Below are positions 9,027 to 17,396 of a stretch of 64,000 nucleotides of DNA, in pieces. The notes under the pieces are model-generated. The model was not told the DNA's origin. It saw nothing but the letters and a program-made list of their open reading frames with translations, and searched no databases. The stretch is taken from the NCBI GenBank assembly GCA_965221445.1, contig CBDCSF010000013.1:1798001-1862000 (forward strand), read 5' to 3'. Source of the DNA: MPNP01 sp965221445 (GTDB lineage Bacteria; Pseudomonadota; Alphaproteobacteria; Rhodobacterales; Rhodobacteraceae). Both the position numbers and the translations under genes were made by a program. Position 1 is the first letter of the stretch. Every line of letters starts with the position of its first letter.

Positions 9027-11213
9027 CTAACTCCTGCCAAGGTGAAAATTCCTTGTGAAAAGATAACGATAAAATTTTAGAGCCAGTTCCGGTTCCTGAT
9101 TTTCCAGAACCCGCCTTGCAGACTGTGTTAACACCATCACAAGGCATGGTATATCCGCTACAATCTCTACTGTTGGTTTGTTGCTCTCTTGCCTGCTCGA
9201 AAGCATGTCCCCAGGTCCAAATTGGTTAATTCTTTCACCATTTGCATCCCTGGCCGAAGCACTACCTGTAAAGAGTAATTGTATATCTTCACCAAGTGAA
9301 TCAATGACTATATTCTCATCCTTTTTATAATGCCTAGACGCAAGCAAAGCACCTATTTCCTCAATCAATAATTCAAATTCTATTTGCTGATCTAAATGGC
9401 GTTCAAGTTCATGGGAAGCCTGCTCCAACAAATCTTTTCGCCGGCCCTTTGTAACCTCAACCTCCTTTTTCCAAGTTGAAATAATGATATCCTCACAATG
9501 TTCGAGAGCCTTGTCCATATTCTCCACTAAAACTAGACTATCAAAAGTATGGGGTGCAAGGTTCAACTCCAACAGGGCAATCAATCTTTTGGGAGCTGAA
9601 CTCAGCACAACAACCATACCTTTGTCCTTTGCAAGACTTAGAAACAAGGAAAGTGAGTTCACTGAAGAAAAATCAAAGCCAGTTATTGAAGAAAAATCCA
9701 TCACCATGCTGAGTGGTATTTGAGGACCGGAAAAGGATTCTTTTAGCCGTTTGGTAAGAGACGAAATGCTGCCGAAAAAGATGTATCCACGTAACTGATA
9801 GACTACACCGCGACAACCTTCCTCCTGAAGAATGATGAGATCCGGAATGGGACGTGATTTGTTACTCCGTTGTTTTAGTAAGTTATACTGGGATTCTACC
9901 GCGTCTACCCGGCTTAGTCGTACTGTAAAGAATACAAGAGCCGCAAGGATGCCGACTGCTACACCCTGAACTACACCAAAAAACAATATTGCTACGAATA
10001 TGAGAATTACTATGCCTAATTCTGATTTGGGCAATCCCTTGCGGATACCTTGGAAACCTTGTTCCAGTAGACCAAGACCAGCAAACAGCACGATACCTCC
10101 AATAAGCGCTGTTGGAATGTATGCTAGCAAACTACCTCCAAAAAAAAGGCCAGTTCCCAAAACCAAGGCAGCGAATACCCCTGTCAACCTAGTTGTGGCA
10201 CCGAGGAGTTTGCTTCGCAATGAGGATGGTACCACTATCGTCGCTACCGTTACCCCTCCTATTCCAGCAATTAGGGTTGTAAACCCATTCGAGGTGAATT
10301 CAGTATCCCAATCAAGTTCTTGATTAACTGCAAGTTCCAGCCCTGCCATGTTCATGATAATACAAACAAAAGCAATCAATATAAGGGTCAGTATATTGGG
10401 AATTTGACTTATCAGTGCGGACCAGTCTACCAGGTGGAAATTTGCGTGGCCAATCGGGGGCCATAGTGTACCGCTTGCTGCACTTGCAACAAGAATTCCT
10501 CTCTCCCCTGCAACTACAGTGGGAATATCCAGTAGGGAAAGCGAAATATTGTAACCTCCAATTAGAACAACGACACTTACTGTGAGAATCATGGGGTTTC
10601 GCCATCGCTTGATCGCTAAATAAAGCCCTAAACCGTATAGAAGACCCGGAAACCAAACCATGAATTTGGTAAGATCCAGGTACGTACTCCATTCGTTCCA
10701 GTTGAATTTTACGCCCATCATAGACATTGCTGCAATACACACTGTAGCTCCAAGACCGGTTACAAACCCCGAAGCGACCGGATACGGAATGAAGCGTAAC
10801 AGATTGGCCAAACGAAAGCGACCGATCAAAAGGCAGCAAATACCAGTTGTTATAGCACTGAGAGCAAGTACACAATATACTGTGATCAATAGTGCTTCTT
10901 CATTTGTGTTTACCGAGGCAACAATCGTAACCATGACGATAACCAAGGCTGGAGACAATCCTGCAATCGTTCCCCGAAAACCACTAGTCAGTCCAATGAG
11001 CAAGCAAGCTGCAAAATTCCCGAATAAAATCAGACCAATACCTTGCGATGAATAAGGCGCCAATGCACCAGAGAAGATTAAACTTCCAAATGCTGTTTGG
11101 GCAACAAGCAGTCCCAAGCCAGAAGTCAAACCAGCCGACAGGGCCGGAAGGAGTTTCCGCCCTTTGATATCAGAACACGCCTCATGCCAAAGGTTTCGAA
11201 TTGTGTTAATCAT
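9027..11213 (-). CDS. SulP-family anion permease with STAS and cyclic-nucleotide-binding-like domains
   Basis: A SLC26/SulP transporter (sulfate, bicarbonate or another anion). The first roughly 420 residues form a hydrophobic membrane domain with the SulP motifs around AGLTSGLGLLVAQTAFG and SGFRGTIAGLSPALV. A STAS domain follows (about residues 455-570; MVMDFSSITGFDFSSVNSL is its core), then a linker helix and a C-terminal beta-roll like CRP/cNMP-binding domains (ELLIEEIGALLASRHYKKDE, LLFTGSASARDANGERINQFGPGDML). I begin at ATG 11213, which has a strong AAGGAG five bases upstream, not at the in-frame codon at 11234. It is convergent with matB. The substrate cannot be read from sequence. Confidence 0.88.
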   Translation of the reverse strand: MINTIRNLWHEACSDIKGRKLLPALSAGLTSGLGLLVAQTAFGSLIFSGALAPYSSQGIGLILFGNFAACLLIGLTSGFRGTIAGLSPALVIVMVTIVASVNTNEEALLITVYCVLALSAITTGICCLLIGRFRLANLLRFIPYPVASGFVTGLGATVCIAAMSMMGVKFNWNEWSTYLDLTKFMVWFPGLLYGLGLYLAIKRWRNPMILTVSVVVLIGGYNISLSLLDIPTVVAGERGILVASAASGTLWPPIGHANFHLVDWSALISQIPNILTLILIAFVCIIMNMAGLELAVNQELDWDTEFTSNGFTTLIAGIGGVTVATIVVPSSLRSKLLGATTRLTGVFAALVLGTGLFFGGSLLAYIPTALIGGIVLFAGLGLLEQGFQGIRKGLPKSELGIVILIFVAILFFGVVQGVAVGILAALVFFTVRLSRVDAVESQYNLLKQRSNKSRPIPDLIILQEEGCRGVVYQLRGYIFFGSISSLTKRLKESFSGPQIPLSMVMDFSSITGFDFSSVNSLSLFLSLAKDKGMVVVLSSAPKRLIALLELNLAPHTFDSLVLVENMDKALEHCEDIIISTWKKEVEVTKGRRKDLLEQASHELERHLDQQIEFELLIEEIGALLASRHYKKDENIVIDSLGEDIQLLFTGSASARDANGERINQFGPGDMLSSRQESNKPTVEIVADIPCLVMVLTQSARRVLENQEPELALKFYRYLFTRNFHLGRS

Positions 11214-11440
11214 ATGACTCCTTACATACCACAATCCGATGGTTCACTGAAACTTTGAGAAAAAATTTCATTAGCACACATTGGAAGGCTTCAAACCTTT
11301 TCAAAATACAAACCCTGAGGTAAACTTGAATTTGGATTAAGTGTTCTGTCATGGTATTCAGTGTGAACCGATGCTACCTCGCAAATGATCATTAAATTTT
11401 TCCTGAACAAAGAAAACAGATTTGACTAGAAGTTGATGGT

Positions 11441-14182
11441 CTATAGTTCTTCATCAATTTTGGTTTGTATCTCTTTGAGTTCATAGAGTAAGGAAAGCGC
11501 CTCCAGGGGAGTCAGGGCATCTGGATTTAAATCCATAATTTTTTTCTCAAGAAGAGACGGCTTGGTAATAACTGATTGTTCTTCAACTAATGAGGAGGCC
11601 GCAAATAAAGGGAGGTCTTGATACACCGAAAAGATCTTTTCTCGGCTCTTTCCCCTAGGTTGTTCAAGTTTTTTCAGGATGGAATTCGCACGCTTTACCA
11701 CTATTTTGGGCAAACCAGCTAATTTGGCAACCTGGACTCCATATGATCTGTCTGCTGACCCTTCAACTACTTCATGAAGAAAGATTACATCACCTTCCCA
11801 TTCCTTGACCTTTATGGTCAAATTACAAAGGTTAGGCAATCGATTTGATAGCTCGGTCAACTCGTGGAAATGTGTAGCAAAGAGAGTTCTGCATTTGATC
11901 TTATCATGGATATATTCCAAGGTTGCCCAAGCTATAGACAAGCCGTCAAAGGTGGCGGTACCTCTTCCGATTTCATCAAGAATGACCAACGTTCTGTAAT
12001 CAGCCTGATTTAAAATTGCGGCTGTTTCTACCATTTCAACCATGAATGTCGAACGTCCTTTAGCCAGATCATCAGCAGCCCCAACTCTGGAAAACAACTG
12101 TGAGAGAATTCCTATTCTAGCTTTCTTGGCTGGTACGAATGACCCTATTTGTGCCAATAAAGCCAAAAGAGCATTCTGCCTAAGAAAGGTAGACTTGCCG
12201 GCCATATTCGGCCCAGTTAACAGAATAATTCTGGTTTCTTCACTGATGTTGCAGTCATTGGTTACAAATGGTGTCTGGTTGTTATTCCTCAATGAATTCT
12301 CAACGACAGGATGTCTACCTGCAATGATCTCCAAATCACAGCTTTCGTCCAGGACAGGCTTGCACCAATTGTTGGAATGGGCGATTTCTGCGAGGGCTGT
12401 AATGACGTCAATTTCTGCGAGCGTTTGGGCAATGAAAAAGATTTCATTTGCATGAGCCAAAATTTTTTCACGAAAGTATTCAAAAACTCCCAATTCAATC
12501 TCAATTGCCTTTTGCTGGGCATTAATAATACGTGATTCAAGATCAGAAAGCTCCGTACTTGTGAAGCGGCAGGCGGTTGAGGTTGATTGACGATGAATGA
12601 AAATATCCGACAAGGGTTTGGCAACCATCTTGGTATAAGATGGTGAAGGTGTTTCAATGTAGTACCCAAGCAATTTATTGAAACGAACCTTGAGTTTGGG
12701 AATGTCCGTCAACTGGATATATTTTTTTTCCAAATCAGCAATCACGACCCTAGTTTCATCACGAAGTTTTCTGGTTGCATCCAGTTCAGCGTTATAATTC
12801 TTGGCTATGAAATCCCCATCCTTGGCATATACCGGAACATCATGCACCAGTGCTTTTGATAGTTCCTCTGTTAAATTTTCCAACTTGGAAAGAAATTCGA
12901 ACGATGTTTTTAGGTGTTTAGATACTCTTTCCATCGCCAGGACTTCCTGGTTTATGAAAAATGCCTGTTTAATACCAATTTTTATGGCATTCAGGTCTCT
13001 TGGGCTTCCCCTTTCCAAACTTAGTCTTGATAAAGCCCTTTGAAGGTCGGGAACAGCTTTCAGTTTATCGCGTATTTCCCTTCGAAAATCCGGCTGTGAA
13101 AAAAAATTTTCCACCTCATTTTGTCTTTTGGCAATCAAACCTAAGTTTGTTGACGGATTTGTCAGCCACCTCTCTAGCAGTCGAGCTCCACTTGCAGTCT
13201 TTGTTTTGTCTAAAACTGATAACAAGGTATTGTCTTTCCCACCTGAAAGGTTTCTGATGATTTCCAGATTTTTTCTGGTGGCAGCATCAATTTGAAGGGT
13301 ATCCTCTGATTTTTCTTTATTTGGGAATTGTAATTTGGGTATTTTTCCGTGCTGGGTTATTTCCAGGTAGGTAATTAATGCTCCCAAGCACGCCAATTCG
13401 GTTCTATTGAATTGACCGAAGGCATCCAAAGAGACAACCTCATATAAATCTGCCAAATACCGTTTTGCATCCACACAATCAAAATGGATATCAGCCATGG
13501 GGGTATTTGCATCTATGGTTTCCTTGATAATGTTTAGTATCTGTGCAGAGGAAGACTCCGGATATAGGATTTCTTTGGGAGTTATTCTGGATAACTGGGA
13601 AGAAAGGTTTACCAATGGGAAACTCGTAACACTAAAGTTTCCAGATGAAATATCTGCCCATGCCAGGGAAACGGAATTCCGAATTTGTTGGATAGAGGCA
13701 ATGTAATTGTTTTGGTCTGCTGCAAGAAGGGAATCTTCGGTCAGGGTACCTGGTGTAATGACTCTAACCACTTCTCTTTTTACAATTGCCCTGTTACCCC
13801 GCTTTTTTGCTTCTGAAGGATTTTCAATTTGCTCGCATACAGCAACTCTGAATCCCTTGCGAATCAATAGCTGAAGATAATGGTCTGCTGCGTGGACCGG
13901 GACACCACACATTGGAATGTCCATATTGTTTGTTTTTCCCCTTTTTGTGAGGGCAATGTCGAGTGCCTCGGAGGCCGCGATCGCATCATCAAAGAACATT
14001 TCGTAGAAATCTCCCATACGGTAGAACAAAAGTGCATCCTTGTGATGACTCTTGATCTCCGTATATTGGGTCATCATCGGAGTAAGTTGTTGTTTTTTCT
14101 GGCTCATCCTTTTGTACAGTCCCGATAGGCTTTGCTTTAAATCCAAAAAAGTATTTGGGGAATCACCTAATTGATGGGGCAA
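11441..14182 (-). CDS. mutS: DNA mismatch repair protein MutS
   Basis: MutS recognises mismatches and uses ATP to recruit MutL. The mismatch-binding Phe-x-Glu motif is visible in the DFYEMFFDDA segment, followed by the connector, core/lever and ATPase domains. The ATPase has Walker A TGPNMAGKST, Walker B with LVILDEIGRGTATFDGLSIAWA and LFATHFHEL. The start is uncertain: the 14182 TTG overlaps the upstream ureohydrolase stop by 16 bases, while ATG 14107 (MSQKKQQLTPMMTQY) is where many homologs begin, but its AAAAGG is too close to be an ideal ribosome site. Length (888-913) is normal. Confidence 0.96.
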   Translation of the reverse strand: MPHQLGDSPNTFLDLKQSLSGLYKRMSQKKQQLTPMMTQYTEIKSHHKDALLFYRMGDFYEMFFDDAIAASEALDIALTKRGKTNNMDIPMCGVPVHAADHYLQLLIRKGFRVAVCEQIENPSEAKKRGNRAIVKREVVRVITPGTLTEDSLLAADQNNYIASIQQIRNSVSLAWADISSGNFSVTSFPLVNLSSQLSRITPKEILYPESSSAQILNIIKETIDANTPMADIHFDCVDAKRYLADLYEVVSLDAFGQFNRTELACLGALITYLEITQHGKIPKLQFPNKEKSEDTLQIDAATRKNLEIIRNLSGGKDNTLLSVLDKTKTASGARLLERWLTNPSTNLGLIAKRQNEVENFFSQPDFRREIRDKLKAVPDLQRALSRLSLERGSPRDLNAIKIGIKQAFFINQEVLAMERVSKHLKTSFEFLSKLENLTEELSKALVHDVPVYAKDGDFIAKNYNAELDATRKLRDETRVVIADLEKKYIQLTDIPKLKVRFNKLLGYYIETPSPSYTKMVAKPLSDIFIHRQSTSTACRFTSTELSDLESRIINAQQKAIEIELGVFEYFREKILAHANEIFFIAQTLAEIDVITALAEIAHSNNWCKPVLDESCDLEIIAGRHPVVENSLRNNNQTPFVTNDCNISEETRIILLTGPNMAGKSTFLRQNALLALLAQIGSFVPAKKARIGILSQLFSRVGAADDLAKGRSTFMVEMVETAAILNQADYRTLVILDEIGRGTATFDGLSIAWATLEYIHDKIKCRTLFATHFHELTELSNRLPNLCNLTIKVKEWEGDVIFLHEVVEGSADRSYGVQVAKLAGLPKIVVKRANSILKKLEQPRGKSREKIFSVYQDLPLFAASSLVEEQSVITKPSLLEKKIMDLNPDALTPLEALSLLYELKEIQTKIDEEL

Positions 14183-15186
14183 GATTTATGGGATTCCGCG
14201 ATCAGTGAAATTATTTCAAACATAATACTGGTTGCAACCATCGCGGTAATTTTGTTTGGATTGTCGGCTGTGGGGACAAGGCAAACCACATCACCACCAA
14301 TAATGTTTAAACCCCGGACTGATCTTAGGATACCTACGGCCTCCCTTAAATTGAAACCCGGCTCTCCTGGCTCCAGATTAGCAACTCCAGGAGCAATGGA
14401 TGGGTCCAGACTATCTAAATCGAAGGTGATGTAAACCGGTTTGTTACCTATCCTTTCCCTAATAATTTCATTCACGGAGGCTTCGCCCAGTAAATCATAC
14501 TGTTTCTTAGTGATCAGTTCATAACCCAGTTGGTGACTTGGTTGATACCAATCAAGGGTTCTGGGATTGCCTCTTATTCCTATCTGGGTGGAACTGTGGG
14601 CATCAACGTAGCCTTCGGTAACAAGTTGTGCTCCCCAATGAGCCGCAGATTTTCTTGCCCCAAGAAAGTGTTCCAGGTGGAGAAACGTGTCGGTGTGAGC
14701 ATCAATGTGTAAAAGGGCTACAGATTCACCACAAGATAGCTTGGAATTCTTGCCTCCCAAAGCCCTGACTGTCCCACCTGTAATCGAGTGATCCCCACCA
14801 ATTGAAACTGGCTTTGCTCCATATTGGTCGATATTCCTAAAAAACTCCGTAATATGGTCAATTGATGCTTCATTATTATTTCCTTCCACCAAAGGAACGT
14901 CCCCAATATCCACGATTTTACATGTTTCCCAAGGATCCAGTTGAAAATCCAAATGAACTCTGCGACCTAGTCCTGAGACATCTCTAACTGCTCTGGGGCC
15001 CAAATGTTGGTCGCGCAGAGTGGTGCCATTACCCGTCGAGTGCGGTATCCCAACAAGCGCAATATCACAATTTTCTGCTGTCTTCTGGTACCCACACTTA
15101 AACAGGGTGGGTATTCCAGCCCAATATAAACCTTGGATAAATTTTCGGTGTGCGTCGTTCTGATCTTTTTTTGTTTTCAATTTCAT
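14167..15186 (-). CDS. Ureohydrolase (agmatinase/arginase family), substrate uncertain
   Basis: A binuclear-manganese ureohydrolase of 339 residues. Metal-binding motifs are GGDHS (residues 130-134), DAHTD (162-166) and FDLDSLDP (255-262). The substrate side differs from ordinary agmatinases: where these have a GTGTPxxGG loop, this protein has GVANLEPGEPG, and the usual HGTPF-type segment is replaced by a LEHFLGARKSAAHWG region. It may act on another guanidino compound (guanidinobutyrate, guanidinopropionate or similar). The ATG at 15186 has AAGGAAACT upstream. It diverges from a glycine-betaine-type ABC importer, which may supply a related cationic substrate. Family is certain; substrate is not. 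Confidence 0.88.
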   Translation of the reverse strand: MKLKTKKDQNDAHRKFIQGLYWAGIPTLFKCGYQKTAENCDIALVGIPHSTGNGTTLRDQHLGPRAVRDVSGLGRRVHLDFQLDPWETCKIVDIGDVPLVEGNNNEASIDHITEFFRNIDQYGAKPVSIGGDHSITGGTVRALGGKNSKLSCGESVALLHIDAHTDTFLHLEHFLGARKSAAHWGAQLVTEGYVDAHSSTQIGIRGNPRTLDWYQPSHQLGYELITKKQYDLLGEASVNEIIRERIGNKPVYITFDLDSLDPSIAPGVANLEPGEPGFNLREAVGILRSVRGLNIIGGDVVCLVPTADNPNKITAMVATSIMFEIISLIAESHKSCPIN

Positions 15187-15269
15187 AGTTTCCTTACGTT
15201 ATTTATACAACCCAGCAAAACCTGCTTGTGTGCACAGTTAGAAACACCTTATGTGATTTGGTCTTTTGC

Positions 15270-15297
15270 TTGACAATTAACCTGAAATTAGTGCAAT
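15270..15297 (+). promoter_or_regulatory. Possible sigma-70-type promoter for proXVW
   Basis: TTGACA at 15270-15275 is a perfect -35 hexamer, followed after 16 bases by TGCAAT (15292-15297), four of six matches to TATAAT. It is about 60 bases upstream of the proX start codon and reads towards it. The gap is the divergent spacer with the ureohydrolase gene. The call is by eye only. Confidence 0.4.
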
Positions 15298-15354
15298 CTG
15301 GAAATCCTTTGTAATTTATGAAGGTTATATTAAATTTTTTATTTGGAGGAAATA

Positions 15355-16311
15355 ATGAGAAAATTTTTAGCTGCGACAGTAGCTATTTCCATGGGTATGG
15401 GAGTTGCTGGTGCATCAAAGGCTGCTGATATTATCATTGGTACACCGAACTGGCCTTCTGTCCAGGCGACAGGCGAGATTATGCGAGTAATTATTGAAGA
15501 GAATATTGGTCTTGACGTCGAAATTCAAACTGGGTCCAATCCAATAATTTTTGAAGCAATGGACAAGGGAGCAATGCATCTCCACCCGGAGGTATGGATT
15601 CCCAACCAGCAGAATCTTCATGACACTTTCGTTGAAGAAAAAGGAACCGTTGCAAGAAATGAAAATGCAGTAACAGCCTTCCAGGGAATGTGTGTGCATC
15701 AGACTGTTGCAGATGAACATGGAATTACAAGTATTTACGACCTCACCGATCCGGCCAAGGCCGAACTCTTTGACTCCAATGGTGATGGCCGTGGGGAAAT
15801 CTGGATTGGCGCACCGGGATGGGCTTCAACCAATGTTGAAAAAATCAGAGCCAAATCATATGGTTATGACCAAACCCTTGAACTTCTTGTAATGGATGAG
15901 ACCCTTGCCTACGCCGACTTGGATAACGCAGTTGAACAAGATCAACCTTGGTTAGGTTTCTGTTATACTCCCCATTATCTCTTCGCTTTACATGACATGC
16001 ATATTTTGGAAGAGCCTCCTTATGATGCATCCAAGGAAGTTGTAATCCAACCTACTGATGATCCAGCTTGGCTGGAAAAATCCAGTCACGAAATGGCTTG
16101 GAAGGATGCGAATCTTCATCTTTACTATTCCAGGGCCCTGGAGGACGAATATCCTGAGGTAGCAGCTCTGTTTGCCAATGTAACCCTTGACACTGACACG
16201 GTTGGTGAAATGACCAAAGCATTGGTTATTGATAAAATGGAGTTGGCTGAATTTGCTGAGCAATGGGTTGCTGAAAACGAAGACACTGTGCTGGAGTGGT
16301 TGAGCAACTAG
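15355..16311 (+). CDS. proX: Glycine betaine/proline-type ABC transporter substrate-binding protein
   Basis: A periplasmic binding protein of about 318 residues (OpuAC/ProX fold) for quaternary ammonium or related solutes. A clear signal peptide spans the first 24 residues, ending GASKA-AD. Family features include IIIGTPNWPSVQATGEIM, HLHPEVWIPNQQN and GFCYTPHYLF, where aromatic residues could form the cation box, but I cannot assign the ligand. I begin at ATG 15355 with GGAGGA just upstream; a TTG at 15343 overlaps that ribosome site and is unlikely. First gene of a proX-proV-proW operon. Confidence 0.9.
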   Translation: MRKFLAATVAISMGMGVAGASKAADIIIGTPNWPSVQATGEIMRVIIEENIGLDVEIQTGSNPIIFEAMDKGAMHLHPEVWIPNQQNLHDTFVEEKGTVARNENAVTAFQGMCVHQTVADEHGITSIYDLTDPAKAELFDSNGDGRGEIWIGAPGWASTNVEKIRAKSYGYDQTLELLVMDETLAYADLDNAVEQDQPWLGFCYTPHYLFALHDMHILEEPPYDASKEVVIQPTDDPAWLEKSSHEMAWKDANLHLYYSRALEDEYPEVAALFANVTLDTDTVGEMTKALVIDKMELAEFAEQWVAENEDTVLEWLSN

Positions 16312-16361
16312 TAAGTTCGACTTATACGGAACATTATTTCCATTAGTTAGGTAATTGAATC

Positions 16362-17396
16362 ATGGATGAACCAGTAGTTAAACTTGACAATGTCTGGAAA
16401 ATATTCGGGGAACGGTCCCTGGAAGCTATGGCAGCTATCAAGGAAAGAGGCATATCCAAACCTGAAGTTCTTTCAGAGTTTGCTTGTGTTGTTGGTGTTC
16501 AAAAGGCCTCTTTTGAGGTATCAAGAGGAGAGATTTTTTGTATCATGGGGCTTTCCGGATCTGGAAAATCCACACTGGTACGCCATATAAATCGACTCAT
16601 AGAACCTACTGATGGTACAATAAACGTGTTGGGCAGGGATATTGGTTCCCTGTCCAACAACGAACTCAGAGAAGTGCGGGCTTTGCAAATGGGAATGGTA
16701 TTCCAACACATGGCTTTGCTTCCCCACCGGTCAGTCCGGGATAATGTTGCTTATCCCCTTGAGATCAGGAACATTCCAAAATCCCGAAGATGGGCAATCT
16801 CGGACCATGCTCTTGGATTGGTTGATTTGGTTGGTTACGAGGACCGTCTTCCTCGTGAACTTTCGGGTGGTATGCAACAGAGAGTGGGTATTGCTCGAGC
16901 CTTGGCTTCTGACCCGGCAATCCTTTTAATGGATGAACCCTTTTCCGCTCTAGACCCCCTGATCAGAATGCAACTTCAAGACCAGTTTAAGGCCTTGGTT
17001 GCCCAATTGCAGAAAACTACCCTGTTTATTACCCATGATTTGGATGAAGCCATCCGAATTGGGCACAGGATAGCCATCATGAAGGATGGTGCGATTGTTC
17101 AGATTGGCACTGCTGAAGAAATTGTAATGAATCCCGCGGATGAATATGTTCGGGACTTTGTACAGGGTATCTCAAAATTAAAGTTGGTGAAAGCCCATTC
17201 AATCATGGAACCCCTTGAGAGTTATAAGGGTTCTTTGGAGGGTGCACCAGAAGCTGACCATGAGGCAGACCTCGATCAGATAATCGATATTACAGTTAAC
17301 ACAGATCTTCCGGTTGTTATTACTGAGGCTGGAAATAGAGTTGGACTGATTACCAAACCTCGGTTATTGCGAGGAATTCAAGGAGGAAAGGAATGA
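16362..17396 (+). CDS. proV: Glycine betaine/proline-type ABC transporter ATP-binding protein
   Basis: The 344-residue ATPase has Walker A GLSGSGKST (about residue 63), the signature LSGGMQQRVGIARAL, Walker B ILLMDEPFSALDPL and the switch His in LFITHDLDEA. Its N-terminal extension (VKLDNVWKIFGERSLEAMAAIKERGISK) and C-terminal regulatory tail after about residue 275 are typical of ProV/OpuAA. The tail is short and shows no obvious complete CBS pair. It follows proX by 50 bases and overlaps proW by four bases (ATGA). Confidence 0.93.
   Translation: MDEPVVKLDNVWKIFGERSLEAMAAIKERGISKPEVLSEFACVVGVQKASFEVSRGEIFCIMGLSGSGKSTLVRHINRLIEPTDGTINVLGRDIGSLSNNELREVRALQMGMVFQHMALLPHRSVRDNVAYPLEIRNIPKSRRWAISDHALGLVDLVGYEDRLPRELSGGMQQRVGIARALASDPAILLMDEPFSALDPLIRMQLQDQFKALVAQLQKTTLFITHDLDEAIRIGHRIAIMKDGAIVQIGTAEEIVMNPADEYVRDFVQGISKLKLVKAHSIMEPLESYKGSLEGAPEADHEADLDQIIDITVNTDLPVVITEAGNRVGLITKPRLLRGIQGGKE

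Noticed and set aside
8950..9147. Small ORF convergent with matB
   Set aside because: Lies in another frame of the SulP 3' end; no features.
10324..10875. Open frame of 183 codons on the minus strand within the SulP gene
   Set aside because: Out-of-frame shadow of the SulP coding sequence; composition (many Cys, Ser, Arg) is not protein-like.
12042..12455. 137-codon frame opposite mutS
   Set aside because: Antisense shadow of the ATPase domain of mutS; no homology or ribosome site.
15187..15354. Guanidine riboswitch near the ureohydrolase
   Set aside because: Looked for conserved ACGR-type motif pairs and saw none I could defend.
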